A stretch of DNA of 64,000 bases from G026625185 sp963727835. Its GTDB lineage: Bacteria > Desulfobacterota > WTBG01 > JAGOGO01. Under the pieces are notes generated by a model, which saw only the letters and a program-made list of their open reading frames with translations, did not search any database and had not been told where the DNA came from. This document shows positions 25,277 to 36,283 of this stretch, piece after piece (position 1 is the stretch's first letter; every line of letters begins with the position of its first letter). The DNA lies in the NCBI GenBank assembly GCA_963727835.1, contig CAVSIB010000010.1, positions 1 to 64,000 on the forward strand, written 5' to 3'. Made by a program: the position numbers and the translations under genes.

Positions 25277-26518
25277 CTATTTCTTGGGCGGTTTTAGCAA
25301 GGTTAGGGCAATACAGATGCCGATAATGGCCAGGATCAGCGTCGGTTTGAAGGCAACGGTGTAACTGCCGAATTGATCTTTTGCGCAACCGGCAATATAC
25401 CCCCCGATGATAGCTCCCAAGCCGTAAGCGCTGAAGATGACCCCGTAGTTAAGGGGATAATTTTTCAGACCGAAGAAGCCTGCGGTTGCCGTGGGACCGA
25501 TGGCCAACCAACCGCCAAGACAAAGCCAAAAACTGCAGAAGGAAGCAACGTAGACAGCCTTCGTTCCTTCTCCAGCGGTCAACATCGCCGCAGAAGCCAA
25601 GCCGATGATGATAAAGGATAGGACGGCAGCCTTGCGGGGAGTAATTTTATCCGTAAGCCAGCCAAACAGCGGACGCCCCAGGCCGTTAAAGATAGCAAAC
25701 ACCGAAACCAGTCCTGCGCAAGTCACTTTATCGAGCTTACATACTTCCACCCCACATGCACTCGATATGCCAATTGCCATCAGGCCAGCAGTTGTGCCAA
25801 TGATGTAACAGAGCCAAAGTCCGTAAGCGGATGAGGTATTAAGCATTTCACTGGTGGTGAAATCGCCAGTGGCAACACCAGAAGCAGATTGAGGCGGTAC
25901 CCATCCTGCTGGTGTCCACCCGGTTTCCGGAAACTTCATCGGTAGAGCAAGAACCACCGTGATAATAATAAAAGCGATTCCAAAAATACCGAAAGCATTG
26001 AGAGGGCCAATGCCGGCAGTATCGATCAGCTTACGAGCTAAAGGAGCCGTGATCAGTGCCGATAAGCCAAAGCCCAAGAGAGTCAACCCGACTGCAAGAC
26101 CCTTCTTGTCGGGAAACCACCGTGCCGCAACCGTAATGGGGGCTCCGTAAACGATACCAACGCCAGCCCCAGCAACGATTCCGTACGTGATAGTCAAAAA
26201 GGTTATGTTGGAGGCAAACTTGGACAGGACCCACCCAAGGCCTACAATGATGCCGCCGACGATAGAAACGCGTCGAGGACCAAACTTATCCAAAGGCTTC
26301 CCGGTGAGGGGTACAAACAAGGCAAAAAACGCCAAAAATACCATAAAGGGAAACCCGCTCTGGGTAGCACCGATCGAGAAAAGCGCTTCCAAGGGCTTCT
26401 TAAAAACACTCCACGCATAGACGCTTCCCAAACATAGGTTGATAACCATCCCCAAAACAATAAAAATCCACCTTCCCTGTTCAGCGGGTAAACCAAAAAT
26501 TTTTTCGTCTTTAGCCAT
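25277..26518 (-). CDS. OFA-family major facilitator (oxalate/formate antiporter type)
   Basis: The 413-residue protein has about twelve hydrophobic helices. It starts with the OFA-type RWIFIVLGMVINLCLGSVYAWSVF, and has KPLDKFGPRRVSIVGG, GAGVGIVYGAPITVAARWFPDKKGLAVG and GRPLFGWLTDKITPRKA in the central loops. The family exchanges carboxylates such as oxalate for formate, or moves related acids; the substrate here is unknown. The frame is intact and it is followed by a strong terminator. Confidence 0.85.
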   Translation of the reverse strand: MAKDEKIFGLPAEQGRWIFIVLGMVINLCLGSVYAWSVFKKPLEALFSIGATQSGFPFMVFLAFFALFVPLTGKPLDKFGPRRVSIVGGIIVGLGWVLSKFASNITFLTITYGIVAGAGVGIVYGAPITVAARWFPDKKGLAVGLTLLGFGLSALITAPLARKLIDTAGIGPLNAFGIFGIAFIIITVVLALPMKFPETGWTPAGWVPPQSASGVATGDFTTSEMLNTSSAYGLWLCYIIGTTAGLMAIGISSACGVEVCKLDKVTCAGLVSVFAIFNGLGRPLFGWLTDKITPRKAAVLSFIIIGLASAAMLTAGEGTKAVYVASFCSFWLCLGGWLAIGPTATAGFFGLKNYPLNYGVIFSAYGLGAIIGGYIAGCAKDQFGSYTVAFKPTLILAIIGICIALTLLKPPKK

Positions 26519-26800
26519 AGCAAGTTCCTCCTTTCCATTAAAGGCTAAAGTTATAGACTAGTTCCTTGCTTCACCGAATGAGCTCCCTTTATGCTTTTAC
26601 CACAAGGGGTCGTCTAAAATCCTATGGCAAGGAAGTCTATACATACTACAACCATATTCCCGATTCAAGAAAAAATTTGTTGATCGAGACCTTAAAAAAT
26701 GCCACGAGAAGTTGCGAGCTTGAGATAATGCCGGAGGAAATAATAAGAAAAGAAAAAATTTCCCTCCAGTGAAAAATTTAACCAATTTTTTTGTGGATAA

Positions 26801-26875
<75 letters not shown>

Positions 26876-26937
26876 AAGAAATTTAATATTACCATCATCA
26901 TCCCAAACAAGTCAAGCAGGATTGAACTTCCTCATTT

Positions 26938-27537
26938 TTATGGAAAATATTTTTTCAGGAGGGGACGAAGTTTCTCCATTGCTCGTGCCCGGTGGCTGAT
27001 CCGGTTTTTTTCTTCCTCGCTTAGTTCAGCAAATGTTTTCCCTAAATCCGGCACTAAAAAAAGAGGATCATAGCCAAATCCATTTCTTCCCCGGGGAGCC
27101 TCCGTTATCACTCCTGGGCATTCTCCTTCTACCCATTCCCATACACCATCAGGCGTGTATATCACAATCGCGCAAACAAACCGCGCCCCTCGTTCAGATA
27201 AAGGGACGCCTCTCATTTCTTGAAACACTTTGGTATTATTGTCTTCATCGCGTGCTTGGGGTCCAGCGTAACGCGAAGAAAAAACACCAGGGCGTTGGCC
27301 GAGATACGTGATCTCTAAGCCCGAATCATCAGCAAGGGAGACCTCGCCGGTTATTCGGGCAGTTAGTTCTGCTTTTTTCAACGCATTTTCCCAAAAAGTC
27401 TTTCCATCTTCGACAACCGAAAACGGATAATCAAAGTCTTTCCAAGAAAGGAGAGTTACATCCTCATCCGCTAAAAGAGCACGGAATTCCACAATTTTTC
27501 CTTGATTTCTGGTCCCTAAAACTAACTTTTTCGTCAT
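26938..27537 (-). CDS. rdgB: Non-canonical purine NTP pyrophosphatase (RdgB/HAM1)
   Basis: This enzyme removes ITP, dITP and XTP from nucleotide pools. It starts LVLGTRNQGKIVEFRALL, has VVEDGKTFWENALKKAE, SLADDSGLEITYLGQRPGVFSSRYAG and the C-terminal GRNGFGYDPLFLVPDLGKTFAELS. The ending SHRARAMEKL is typical. The length of 199 residues is complete. Confidence 0.95.
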   Translation of the reverse strand: MTKKLVLGTRNQGKIVEFRALLADEDVTLLSWKDFDYPFSVVEDGKTFWENALKKAELTARITGEVSLADDSGLEITYLGQRPGVFSSRYAGPQARDEDNNTKVFQEMRGVPLSERGARFVCAIVIYTPDGVWEWVEGECPGVITEAPRGRNGFGYDPLFLVPDLGKTFAELSEEEKNRISHRARAMEKLRPLLKKYFP

Positions 27538-27539
27538 GG

Positions 27540-28119
27540 TACTAAAATTTAAATTGGAAATATTATGTTAGGTCTTTTGTGAACGTGACATCAAAATTAT
27601 AAGGAATTCCTGCTTTATACACTATGAGCAGTCTATGTGTTGATTATACTGCATTTTTGGGAAAAAGACTAACGGTATTGTAACAGCAAAAAACCTGCTT
27701 TCACCGAAATTTAGTGATCTGGATTTTGTAATTCTCATAAAGGCATTTGCTTTGCAAGTATTTTTAATCCTAATAAGGAAGGTGATCTTAACAAGAATTT
27801 TTTTCGAGCGAACCCCCAATCAGTTTGTAGGGATCACGAAAGGCCGGAATGCATTGTTTTAAATACTCTCTGTGCGATTGAATAATTTTGGGCATTCAAC
27901 CTATGGCCTGCGCTGAGTTCTATTCTTTCAAGACTGAATGCTTATCGTTTTTATAGCATCTAAAAAAACAGCTGCCTGATATTTCGATCCCAGTGAGCCG
28001 TTTGAAAATCATCTTTTACTTTTATATTACTATTTAAAAGACCAAGATGTTATTTTCTTACACCATAAAAATATCCTGTCAACTTTTTAGCAAAGCAAAG
28101 CACATTTCCTTTTTTTGTC
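27540..28119. other. Gene-free AT-rich gap
   Basis: About 580 bases with no credible coding frame, no strong hairpin with a T run and no repeat that I can see. The short frames on the minus strand lack coding composition and ribosome sites. Confidence 0.5.
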
Positions 28120-28148
28120 TTGACTAACATTTTGAAAATCTATAACAA
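28120..28148 (+). promoter_or_regulatory. Promoter for the ADP-forming acyl-CoA synthetase
   Basis: TTGACT at 28120-28125 and TAACAA at 28143-28148 are separated by 17 bases, and the start codon follows about 55 bases later after AAAGGAGA. Confidence 0.5.
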
Positions 28149-28202
28149 TTAGAATAGAAGTTAATTTTTGCTTTCATCCAATCGGTCAAAAGGAGACCAT
28201 CG

Positions 28203-30304
28203 ATGGAAAAAATATTCTATCCCGAGTCAATGGTTATTATCGGACTTTCCTCACGAGCTGAAAACCTCCCCCGGATGATACTTGAGAACCTTTTACGCTG
28301 GGGATACCGCGGAAAAATTTTCGGACTAAACCCGAGAAGTGAGGATATTTACGTGGATGGGATCAAGATGTATAAAAATATTGATGATCTCCCCCAAGTT
28401 CCAGATTTGGCGGTATGCTTAATCCCCGCCCGGTTTATCCCTGACCACGTTGAGATGTGCGGAAAGTTTGGGATAAAACGGATGGCCATCCCTTCCGGCG
28501 GTTTTTCTGAGTTTAGTGAGGAGGGAAAAAGGCTTTCCGAACTCACCCTAAATAATGCCCGAAAATATGGCCTTAGGTTTGTTGGGCCAAATGGCTTTAC
28601 AGTTGCCAATCGGGCCAATGGCCTTTGCCTGCTCTTTGTTCCGTTTTATCCTCCCCCGCTTGGAGAAATTTCCGTTATTTCCCAGAGCGGGGGATTAGGA
28701 GCCGCTATTTGGAATCCGTTTATAGATGAACATTTGGGTATGGCAAAATTTGCCAGTGTGGGTAATAAGCTGGATTTAGATGAAGTAGATTTTCTGGAGT
28801 ATTTCGGAAAGGACCCGGATACGAAAATCATTTTTATGTACCTGGAAAATATCAAGCGGGGAAAGAAACTCATGGAAGCAGCCTCAGCTATAGACAAGCC
28901 AATTATCGTCCTGAAGTCGAACACGACCTCAACAGGCAGCAAAGCCGCTATGAGCCATACTGCTGCTTTAAGCAATGATGAAGAACGTTATTGATGCTGC
29001 GTTTGAAAAGGCGGGAATAATACGGATTCATAATTTTCGCGACTTCATCGCCATGGCCAAAGCCTTTAAACTTCCCCGGATGCAAGGAAACCGGATCATG
29101 GTCATGAGCCCGGCCGGTGGTTTTGCGGTTACCACTGCTGACCTCTGTACTCAGGCGGGCTTTGAGTTTGCTGATCCGGGGGAAGATTTTTACCAAAGTC
29201 TGCAAAATTACTCCAAAGCCGGGGTAATCAGATTTTCCAATCCCTTGGACATGGGAGATATTTACGACCCCAAATTTACCGCCCATATCTTTTCTTCGGT
29301 CATGCACAATGAGCATAGTGACTGCGCTCTTTATGTGAGTCACTGGCCCCACATGCCCGCGGGAGATGATGTTTTTTCGAGAATGTTACGGGCTGACCTT
29401 TCCAAAGAGACCTGGGGAGCCATTCTTTCCTCTGGAAAACCAGTTGGCGTGTGTCTTTTGGGTATATCCGGGACCATCACCCAGATTAAGAAAAATGTAA
29501 ATTTCCCGGTTTTTAACAGTCCCGAAGAGATGGTCCGGGCAATGGCTGCCCAGCGGGATTTCTATGCCCGAAAAGCAACCGGCTCGGTTCCTGAAGAACA
29601 ACCCTCTCATATCAACCGCGCCGCCGCCCAAAAGTGGATCACTGCTCATCAAGGCGTCAGCGGTGAAGAAACACTTTCCTTATTATCATTATACGGTATC
29701 CCGATTGCAGAATCCTTTGTAGCACACAATGAAAGCGGAGCAATAAGTCTGGCGGAAAAGATCGGGTATCCGGTCGTGATGAAGGTTGTTTCCCCTGATG
29801 CCATTCATAAATCAGAAGCACAAGGGGTTATGGTAGATATAAAAAATCCAGACGAGGTCAAGAAGGCATTCCTGATGATCAAAAAAAATCTCTCGGCCTA
29901 TAAACCAGGCGCTGACTTTCAAGGAGTCCGGGTGCAGAAGATGGCTTCGGATGGATACGATATGTTTATCGGCGGCAAACATGATGAAGCATTTGGCCCA
30001 GTCGTGTATTTTGGTTTTGGAGGAATTTACGTGGAAGTTTTTCAGGATATAGACCTCGCACTCTGCCCGTCAACACAAGCGGAAATTGAAACCAAGATAA
30101 AAAAGCTTAAATCGTATTCCATACTCAAAGGTTTCCGGGGAAACACAAACAGGCGATATCCAGGGATACATAGAGAGTATCGTACGGGTCTCGCATCTCC
30201 TCGCTGACTTTCCCCAGATTAAAGAACTCGATATAAATCCCTTAAGAATACTATCCGATGGCACAGGAATAGTGGCGTTAGATGCGAGGATAAAGATTGA
30301 ATAA
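28203..30304 (+). CDS. Acyl-CoA/acetyl-CoA synthetase (ADP-forming), frame-disrupted
   Basis: This enzyme interconverts acyl-CoA + ADP + phosphate and acid + CoA + ATP, a main ATP-forming step in anaerobes. The alpha part has the CoA-binding fold (YPESMVIIGLSSRAENL), SQSGGLGAAIW and the phospho-histidine region SNTTSTGSKAAMSHTAALS. The beta part has an ATP-grasp domain (GYPVVMKVVSPDAIHKSEAQGVMVDIKN) and ends KELDINPLRI and ALDARIKIE. Breaks near 28985 and 30125 split it in three. About 700 residues as a single alpha-beta chain is the usual fused form. The substrate range is not evident. Confidence 0.88.
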
Positions 30305-30341
30305 CGATATACCAGAAGGTGCTGGGAGGTGATTGTTTTTT

Positions 30342-30909
30342 CTAACTAAAGATGAATTCCTTCAAAACCGTATACACTGCCCCGGTAGGCTTAAGCTCGC
30401 TTTTGAAAAGGATTACTCGATCAACTTTGATCTCTCCGAAGACTCGTTCTCGTTCATCAAGAAGATATTTAACCAGTTCATCCTTTCCCCTTGGGAGACC
30501 TGACCCGGCCTAAGGTAAGATGGGGGGAAAATGTGCGCTTTTCTTCTTCAAAGCCAAGCTTTGACATTTCTTTTTCTATGTGATTTTGAAGTGTTATAAG
30601 CTGACCGCCTTGGTCTTCAATCCCTATCCAAACTACTCTCGGGCTTTTGAGGGAAGGAAACGCCCCCATATTTTTTACCGCCACTGACCAGGGTTTAAAG
30701 CCCCTTATCCCATTCTGAATCCCTTGCGCGATTTTTTCTATATCCCCTTCCTCAATACCCCCCAAGAATTTTAAAGTAAGATGGATGGATTTGGGATTGA
30801 CCCACTTGACATCAGCCAGGAATGTCTTAAGCTCATTTTGAGTCTTTTCTATGCGAAAAATAATTTCAGCGCTGAGTGGTATGGCAATAAAACTTCTAAT
30901 TGTGCTCAT
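30342..30909 (-). CDS. thpR: RNA 2',3'-cyclic phosphodiesterase ThpR (LigT family), frame-disrupted
   Basis: The two HxTx motifs of the 2H phosphoesterases are present: IHLTLKF near residue 43 and PHLTLGR near 131. The N-terminus RSFIAIPLSAEI is typical. After RSPKGK a one-base break near 30490 leads to DELVKYLLDERERVFGEIKV and DRVILFKSELKPTGAVYTVL, the usual C-terminus, ending at 30342. About 188 residues fits the family. It is convergent with the acyl-CoA synthetase. Confidence 0.9.
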
Positions 30910-31345
30910 AACATGTTAATTTAAAATCGATTTCTGTGCAATGGCAAATACACACCCTGGTTATTATTTTGTATACCCTAAGGCTTGTACTTGCTCTCGC
31001 AGGTCTTTATACAATACTACTTGAGCCCCGCTTCCTTAGTCGGTATTTTTGTGAATATCACGATTGAAAATGCTGACACAATTTAGTCAGAACGCATGAG
31101 TCGAGAAAAAATTAAAAACTTATGGAAACGTAGAGGTTAATAACATGATAAAACTTCATAGAATCTTTTGTCAAATGTTAAGCCCGTCTTCGAGATACGA
31201 ATTTTAAAAAGCCGTCCACCAGCGCTCCGAAGGATGCCGCATCCGCGAACATAACTAACGCCACCCCAATTTTTCGAAATGATTTTTAACCCTTCAACAA
31301 GAAGAAGGATTCAGATTAGTTTTTTTCTAAAAAATCATAAAAATC
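30910..31345. other. Gap before the polysaccharide locus
   Basis: About 430 bases without a supported gene. No tRNA, clear terminator or repeat was found. A further 190 bases between the promoter at 31346 and the permease at 31572 form a leader without a recognisable gene. Confidence 0.45.
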
Positions 31346-31375
31346 TTGACTTTTTAATCTAATATTAATTAGATA
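31346..31375 (+). promoter_or_regulatory. Candidate promoter with perfect palindrome, polysaccharide locus
   Basis: TTGACT at 31346-31351 and TAGATA at 31370-31375 are 18 bases apart. Between and over the -10 lies ATCTAAT-ATTA-ATTAGAT (31357-31374), a perfect 18-base palindrome in operator position. No known regulator site is identified. Confidence 0.45.
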
Positions 31376-31571
31376 TTATCTTTACGCAGGGGAACCACAG
31401 AGGTCGTCATCCCCCCCCACCGTAGTTTCCTCTAATAAAACTGCTTTTATAGAGGAATATCAAATAATGGCATATCATTTTTGGTGCGAGGCTGCAGAAG
31501 AAACGCGAAATGCCTGATTTCATCGTGATGGTGATGCTTTCTATCCACACTACCAAAAACATATTAATGCC

Positions 31572-32360
31572 GTGAGTTCTTATACCTTTTCAATAGATAG
31601 AGAATTGAGAAGAAAGCTTGATCTCCTCTGGCTCCTTACCAGAAAGGAAATAACTTTAAAATATAAAAGGACTTTCCTGGGGATATTCTGGTCTTTGCTG
31701 AATCCTATTCTTCTTGCGCTGGTCCTTTTTATTGCCTTTAAAATATTCATGAAAATTCAGATGGAGAACTATACCTTCTTTTTTCTCTCTGCTCTCTTTC
31801 CATGGAACTGGTTTTCTGCCTGCGTCACCGTGTCTACCGGAACACTCATTAGTAATGTAAGCCTTATAAAAAAGATCAGTTTTCCGAGACATTTTCTTAT
31901 TCTGGCCACAATTCTGAGTCAGCTTGTCAATTTTGTCTTTGCTCTCCCCATCCTGATATGCCTTTCGTACTTTTACGCGAAAGGACCTGCGATAAGCTGG
32001 TTACTTGCCGTGCCCATCCTGATAGCCATCCAATCTATCGTAACCATTGGGATCTGTCTGGCGATTTCCATGGTGAACGCTTATTTCAGAGACTTGGAAT
32101 ATATAATCGGTGTCGGTATCAGTATGCTATTTTGGTTGACTCCCATTATTTATCCTTTAAAGATGGTTCCAGACGCGTACCGGATTTATCTTACCATCAA
32201 TCCCTTTACCTATCTTATAACGGCCTGGCGGGATGTATTTATGTCAAATGTGATAAATTGGAGCGGTATCGCTATCTCTTTCGGAAGCTCTCTGGTCTTT
32301 CTGCTTGTGGGTATCCTTGTCTTTAAACGCCTTGGGAAAAGGCTGGATGAAGTTCTATGA
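31572..32360 (+). CDS. wzm: Polysaccharide ABC exporter permease (Wzm type)
   Basis: This 262-residue ABC-2 permease carries an N-terminal amphipathic segment (LLWLLTRKEITLKYKRTFLGIFWSLLNPI) and six hydrophobic helices. It exports lipid-linked polysaccharides such as O-antigen in ABC-dependent assembly. The start is GTG at 31572, since an upstream ATG ends after two codons. Its stop overlaps the start of the ATPase (ATGA). A fragment of a close relative lies at 12540-12722. Confidence 0.9.
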   Translation: MSSYTFSIDRELRRKLDLLWLLTRKEITLKYKRTFLGIFWSLLNPILLALVLFIAFKIFMKIQMENYTFFFLSALFPWNWFSACVTVSTGTLISNVSLIKKISFPRHFLILATILSQLVNFVFALPILICLSYFYAKGPAISWLLAVPILIAIQSIVTIGICLAISMVNAYFRDLEYIIGVGISMLFWLTPIIYPLKMVPDAYRIYLTINPFTYLITAWRDVFMSNVINWSGIAISFGSSLVFLLVGILVFKRLGKRLDEVL

Positions 32361-33095
32361 ATTCTATCGTTGAAATAAAAGATGTCTGGAAAAAATTTCC
32401 CATGAAAAGAGGACAAGCCCGGATTCAAGGAGTTTATGGTGACTTTGCCCACGGTTCATCAACCGGAGCGCGAATTCTAATTTCTGGGCGTTACAAGGCC
32501 TGAGTTTTAATGTCAAACAAGGTGAGTGCCTCGGCATAATCGGGAGAAATGGGGCGGGAAAAGCACCTTGCTTTCCTTGATGCTCGGCACTATTTATCCG
32601 ACCAGAGGAACCACAAAAGTTTCAGAAAAGATAACGCCCCTTCTTGAGCTTGGAGCCGGGTTTCACCCTGATCTCACGGGCAGAGAGAATATCCTTATAA
32701 ATGGAGTGCTTCTTGGTCTTACAAGGCATGAGGTTTCGGAAAGGACGGAAGAGATTATTACTTTTTCCGAGATCGGGGGGTTTATAGATATGCCGGTCCG
32801 GACATACTCCAGCGGCATGAATCTCAGGGTAGCCTTTTCCATTGCAATTCATACCGACCCAAAATTACTTCTTATAGACGAGATTCTTGCCGTAGGCGAT
32901 GAGGATTTTCAAAAAAAATCCAAAGATGCCTTAATTGGGTTAATTAAGGGGGGGGTTACCACAATCCTGGTCTCCCATAATCTGAATGCCATAAAAGAAA
33001 TCTGCGCCCGGGTTATCTGGCTTGATGAAGGGAAGATAAGGGCAGAGGGAGAGCCTGAAAGAGTAGTCGAGAACTATCAGGGTCACATAAAATAA
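32357..33095 (+). CDS. wzt: Polysaccharide ABC exporter ATPase (Wzt type), frame-disrupted
   Basis: This ATPase partners the permease. The N-terminus SIVEIKDVWKKFPMKRG begins at 32357. After a break near 32485 comes LQGLSFNVKQGECLGIIGRN, with Walker A GRNGAGKST restored if one A is added at about 32565. The linker has VRTYSSGMNLRVAFSIA (signature) and LLIDEILAVGDEDFQKK (Walker B). It ends after about 245 residues without the C-terminal glycan-binding domain of long Wzt proteins. The last 43 codons are duplicated at 35935-36060. Confidence 0.87.
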
Positions 33096-33412
33096 GATTA
33101 TTACTTGCAATTGGAGATGAAAGATGACCCGTTCACTTGTCTCATCTAAGTTCCCGTACTTTAAGGGCATCATTCCCGTAGGCAGTGCAGGAACTCGATT
33201 CTACCCAACAGCTTCGGAATGCCTTGCCTCGGGATAAAGTGATTGCCGCAGGCTTCAAATAAGTGGGAATTGACAGGTGATCGGAATTGACATAAACAGT
33301 TTTAACCAAATAGACGATGCTGCCTAGTGTTGGTTGCAAAACCCCTGAGTCATCAGATACGCTGGCAACAATGACAAAATCTGCTGGAGAATGACTTAAA
33401 CAAGATGATGCC
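33096..33412. other. Gap between wzt and the radical-SAM gene
   Basis: About 317 bases with no supported gene. Open frames on either strand have no recognisable domain or ribosome binding site. It lies exactly between the intact wzt end and the inserted segment that leads to the duplicated wzt tail. Confidence 0.4.
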
Positions 33413-34352
33413 ATGCCTGAAATAAAGCCGTCTAAGATTCAGGATCGAGGCTTCGTCTGTTTGTCAATTGAGTTGCCCCTCCTGTCCGAATACCAGCAAA
33501 GCAATACATGCAGTTGTGGGGAACGGGTTACTTAAGTTCAAAGATTTCCAAAAATTAATTGACGAGAACGCATGGATTAAAGAGATTGAACTTTCAAATT
33601 ACGGAGAGATTTTTCTTAATCCTGACCTGCTGGAAATAATAAAGTACACGTGCAAACGAGAGGTAGCTTCGAAAGCAGACAATGGTGTGAATATTAACAA
33701 TGTCCAAAAGGATGTGCTGGAAGGTTTGGTTAAATATAGACTCCGTAGCATGACCTGTTCTATAGATGGAGCCAGCAATGAAACTTATAAAACTTATCGA
33801 GTTAAAGGAAACTTCGAGACTGTGATTGGAAATATAAGGAAGATAAATTTTTTCAAGCAAAAGTATCAATCTGAATATCCGAGATTAACCTGGCAATTTA
33901 TAGTATTTGGGCATAATGAGCATGAAATACCATTGGCGAGAAAGCTGGCGGGTGAGCTAGACATGAACTTCTATGTAAAGCTTTCGTGGGACGATAAATT
34001 CTCACCTATACGAGATCAAGAATATGTCAGAAAACTGGTTGGTACTGCTTCTAGAGCGGAATACAAACAAAAGTATGGCATTGAGTATGGACAGGAATTT
34101 TGCCATCAGATGTGGGATGAACCCCAGATAAATTGGGATGGAAAGGTTTTAGGGTGTTGTCGCAACTTCTGGGGTAATTTTGGAGGGAATGCGTTCAGGG
34201 ATGGACTCCTAAAGAGCATCAATAGCGAAAAGATTAAATATGCTATGGATATGCTTCTGGGTAAAAAAATTGCCCGGGAAGACATTCCTTGTACAACATG
34301 TAGTATTTATTTTCATATTAGGGAAGAAGGCAAATGGCTAATAAGAACCTAA
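33413..34352 (+). CDS. Radical-SAM/SPASM protein, frame-disrupted at the N-terminus
   Basis: Starting at 33413 the first frame reads MPEIKP; one shifted base near 33430 continues as RLRFRIEASSVCQLSCPSCPN, which holds the C-x3-C-x2-C cluster of radical-SAM enzymes. The core has LSNYGEIFLNPDLLEII and CSIDGASNETYKTYRVKGNFETVI, typical of the SPASM group. A C-terminal cysteine set (FCHQMWDEPQINWDGKVLGCC and CTTCSIYF) would bind auxiliary clusters. About 312 residues. In glycan loci such proteins modify sugars or peptides; the substrate is unknown. Confidence 0.8.
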
Positions 34353-34452
34353 TTGAGCGTTGCAAATGACCTTACTGTTAAGAAAGAAGCCAAAATAACC
34401 GATTCCGAAGGAGCGAAAGGACACAGACTGGCAATGGATCAGATTCTCAGTA

Positions 34453-35948
34453 ATGACGAGTGGTGTCAGAAAACTGAACACCAAAGCAATGAGACATTAC
34501 CTCAATCGTTTTAAACTTCTGTCTCACCTCATAGAAGGACAGAAGGTTTTAGAGGTTGGTTGTGGAAACGGCGACCTGTCTGTCGAAATAGCGCGGCTTG
34601 GCTTCGATGTGGTGGGTGTCGACATAAGTAAACTAGGAATACAACAGGCGGTTGAGCTGGCAAAAAAGGGAAACCTGGATGCCAGAGCTCAATTTAAGCT
34701 TATGGTCGCTACCAGCTTGGAATTTGCTGATAACTCCTTTGATACAGTCCTTATACCTGAAGCCCTAGAACATATAAGAGACTCGAGAAGGTTAATAGAA
34801 GAAGCTATACGGGTTGCAAAAAATGGTGGGAGAATAGCAATTTCCGTTCCAAGCGGCTTGATGGTTCCCTTCCAAGGTCACCTGAGAGTGTTCTTCAAAG
34901 ATACCCTAACAACCGAACTGAGCCAGTATACCTCAGAAATCCGATGGCATGAACTGCCATGCAAGAAATGGCTTGTTTGCAGCTTCTTTGTCAGGAAGAA
35001 GGAGCTAAATATCACAGAAGGGCCCCTAGTTGATGTTTTGATGCCCACTTACAACGGCAGAAAATATATCAGGAACGCGATTAAAAGCGTTTTAGGCCAA
35101 ACATACCAAAACTGGAACTTGGTAGTTGTTAATGACGGTGGGGAAGATGTGAAGGACATTGTCGACGAATTTCAAGATGATAGAATCAAACACATTGTAA
35201 CCGAGCATAAAGGGAAGTCGCATGCGCTGAATGTTGGCATTGCAAACAGCAGCGGAGAATTTATCGGCTATCTGGACGATGACGATATTTTATATCCAAT
35301 TCATCTAGAGTTTCTAATAAAAGCAGCTTCGGAAGGGAAGAAGGATTTTGTTTACTGTGATTGGTACGAAGTATCGCTTGATGAGAACAAAGAGAAATTG
35401 GCAGGGAATTTGAATTTAGACAAGATGTCACCCCCTGGATGCTCATTCGACAGAACTACATAAATCGACAATGTATTCTTCATACAAGGTCTCTTCTTGA
35501 GAAAGCAGAAATGTACGATGAAGAGCTTGATGTGGTCATTGACTGGGACATGATAAGAAGATTGTCCTTCATTCATAAGCCGTATCATGTCTGGGGAGTA
35601 ACCAGCGAACGTCTGCGCTACTATAACAAGGGTATCCTGGAAAACAGGATAACGGGCATGTGGACAAAAAGCCCCGATAAAGCTCGCAGCTCAATGGAAA
35701 GAATAGCTAATAAAACAATGAACCTCCCTGCTACGACAAAGGAACTCAAAAGAGCTGTTATAGATGTAATGCTACATCAAAGTTATTATCATTTAATAGA
35801 GTTTAACAACATCTTCCAAGCCAAAGATACTCAGATAAGCAACCTTGAGTTAGCTCTTCGGAAGAAAGATGCCCACATATTCAATCTTGAGGGTATGGTA
35901 ACGGAGAAGAAAACCGAGGCAGAAGGGCTGAAGACTGGTCTCCCATAA
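34453..35948 (+). CDS. Methyltransferase-glycosyltransferase fusion with coiled-coil tail, frame-disrupted
   Basis: Residues 20-180 form a class I SAM methyltransferase (KVLEVGCGNGDLSVEIARLGFDVVGVDIS, then FDTVLIPEALEHI). Residues 195-330 form a family 2 glycosyltransferase (VLMPTYNGRKYIRNAIKSVLGQTYQNWNLVVVNDGG and YLDDDDILYP). A break in a C run near 35430 leads on to the rest of the GT domain and a tail with heptads. The frame ends where the duplicated wzt tail begins. The N-terminus may start earlier (TTG near 34354 in another frame). It probably adds and methylates a sugar of the surface glycan, capping or continuing the chain. Confidence 0.8.
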
Positions 35949-36060
35949 TCTTAATGCCATAAAAGAGATCCGCGTTCGGGCTATCTGGCTTGATGGGAGG
36001 ATAAGGGCGGAGGGAGAGCCTGAAAAGGTGGTCGAGGAGTATTTGAACCATGCAGGATAA
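35935..36060 (+). pseudogene. Duplicated tail of wzt
   Basis: The sequence encodes LVSHNLNAIKEIRVRAIWLD and RIRAEGEPEKVVEEYLNHAG and ends with TAA at 36060. It aligns with the last 43 codons of wzt (32967-33095), differing at about one base in six. It has no start, no upstream ATPase domain and joins directly to the preceding gene's coding tail, so it is a scar of recombination, not a gene. Confidence 0.8.
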
Positions 36061-36283
36061 TTATATGAATTTCGAAAGTCCGGAAAGGCTATATCAGGAG
36101 AGAGGGTAATGGAAAGAAATGGCAAGATTTAAGACTTGCCCCCTTCCCTATTGTGAGTAAATATTCATAAAAGAGCCGCCGATTGCTGGAAAGTTCTCCC
36201 GCCAATCGATCCTTTATGGTGTACCAAGCCCTGGCTGAAAAAGCTTAGGAAATATGATCGAGCATTTTTTATGTGGTGACCAA

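Noticed and set aside
27622..27819. Minus-strand open frame in the gap after rdgB
   Set aside because: Composition is unlike coding sequence, there is no start signal and no family is recognisable.
30480..30500. Early TGA in thpR as a recoded codon
   Set aside because: A one-base shift in the GGGGAAAGG run gives the normal C-terminus, so it is a frame break.
33096..33412. Open frame on the minus strand between wzt and the radical-SAM gene
   Set aside because: It has no recognisable domain or ribosome site and lies in a recombination zone.
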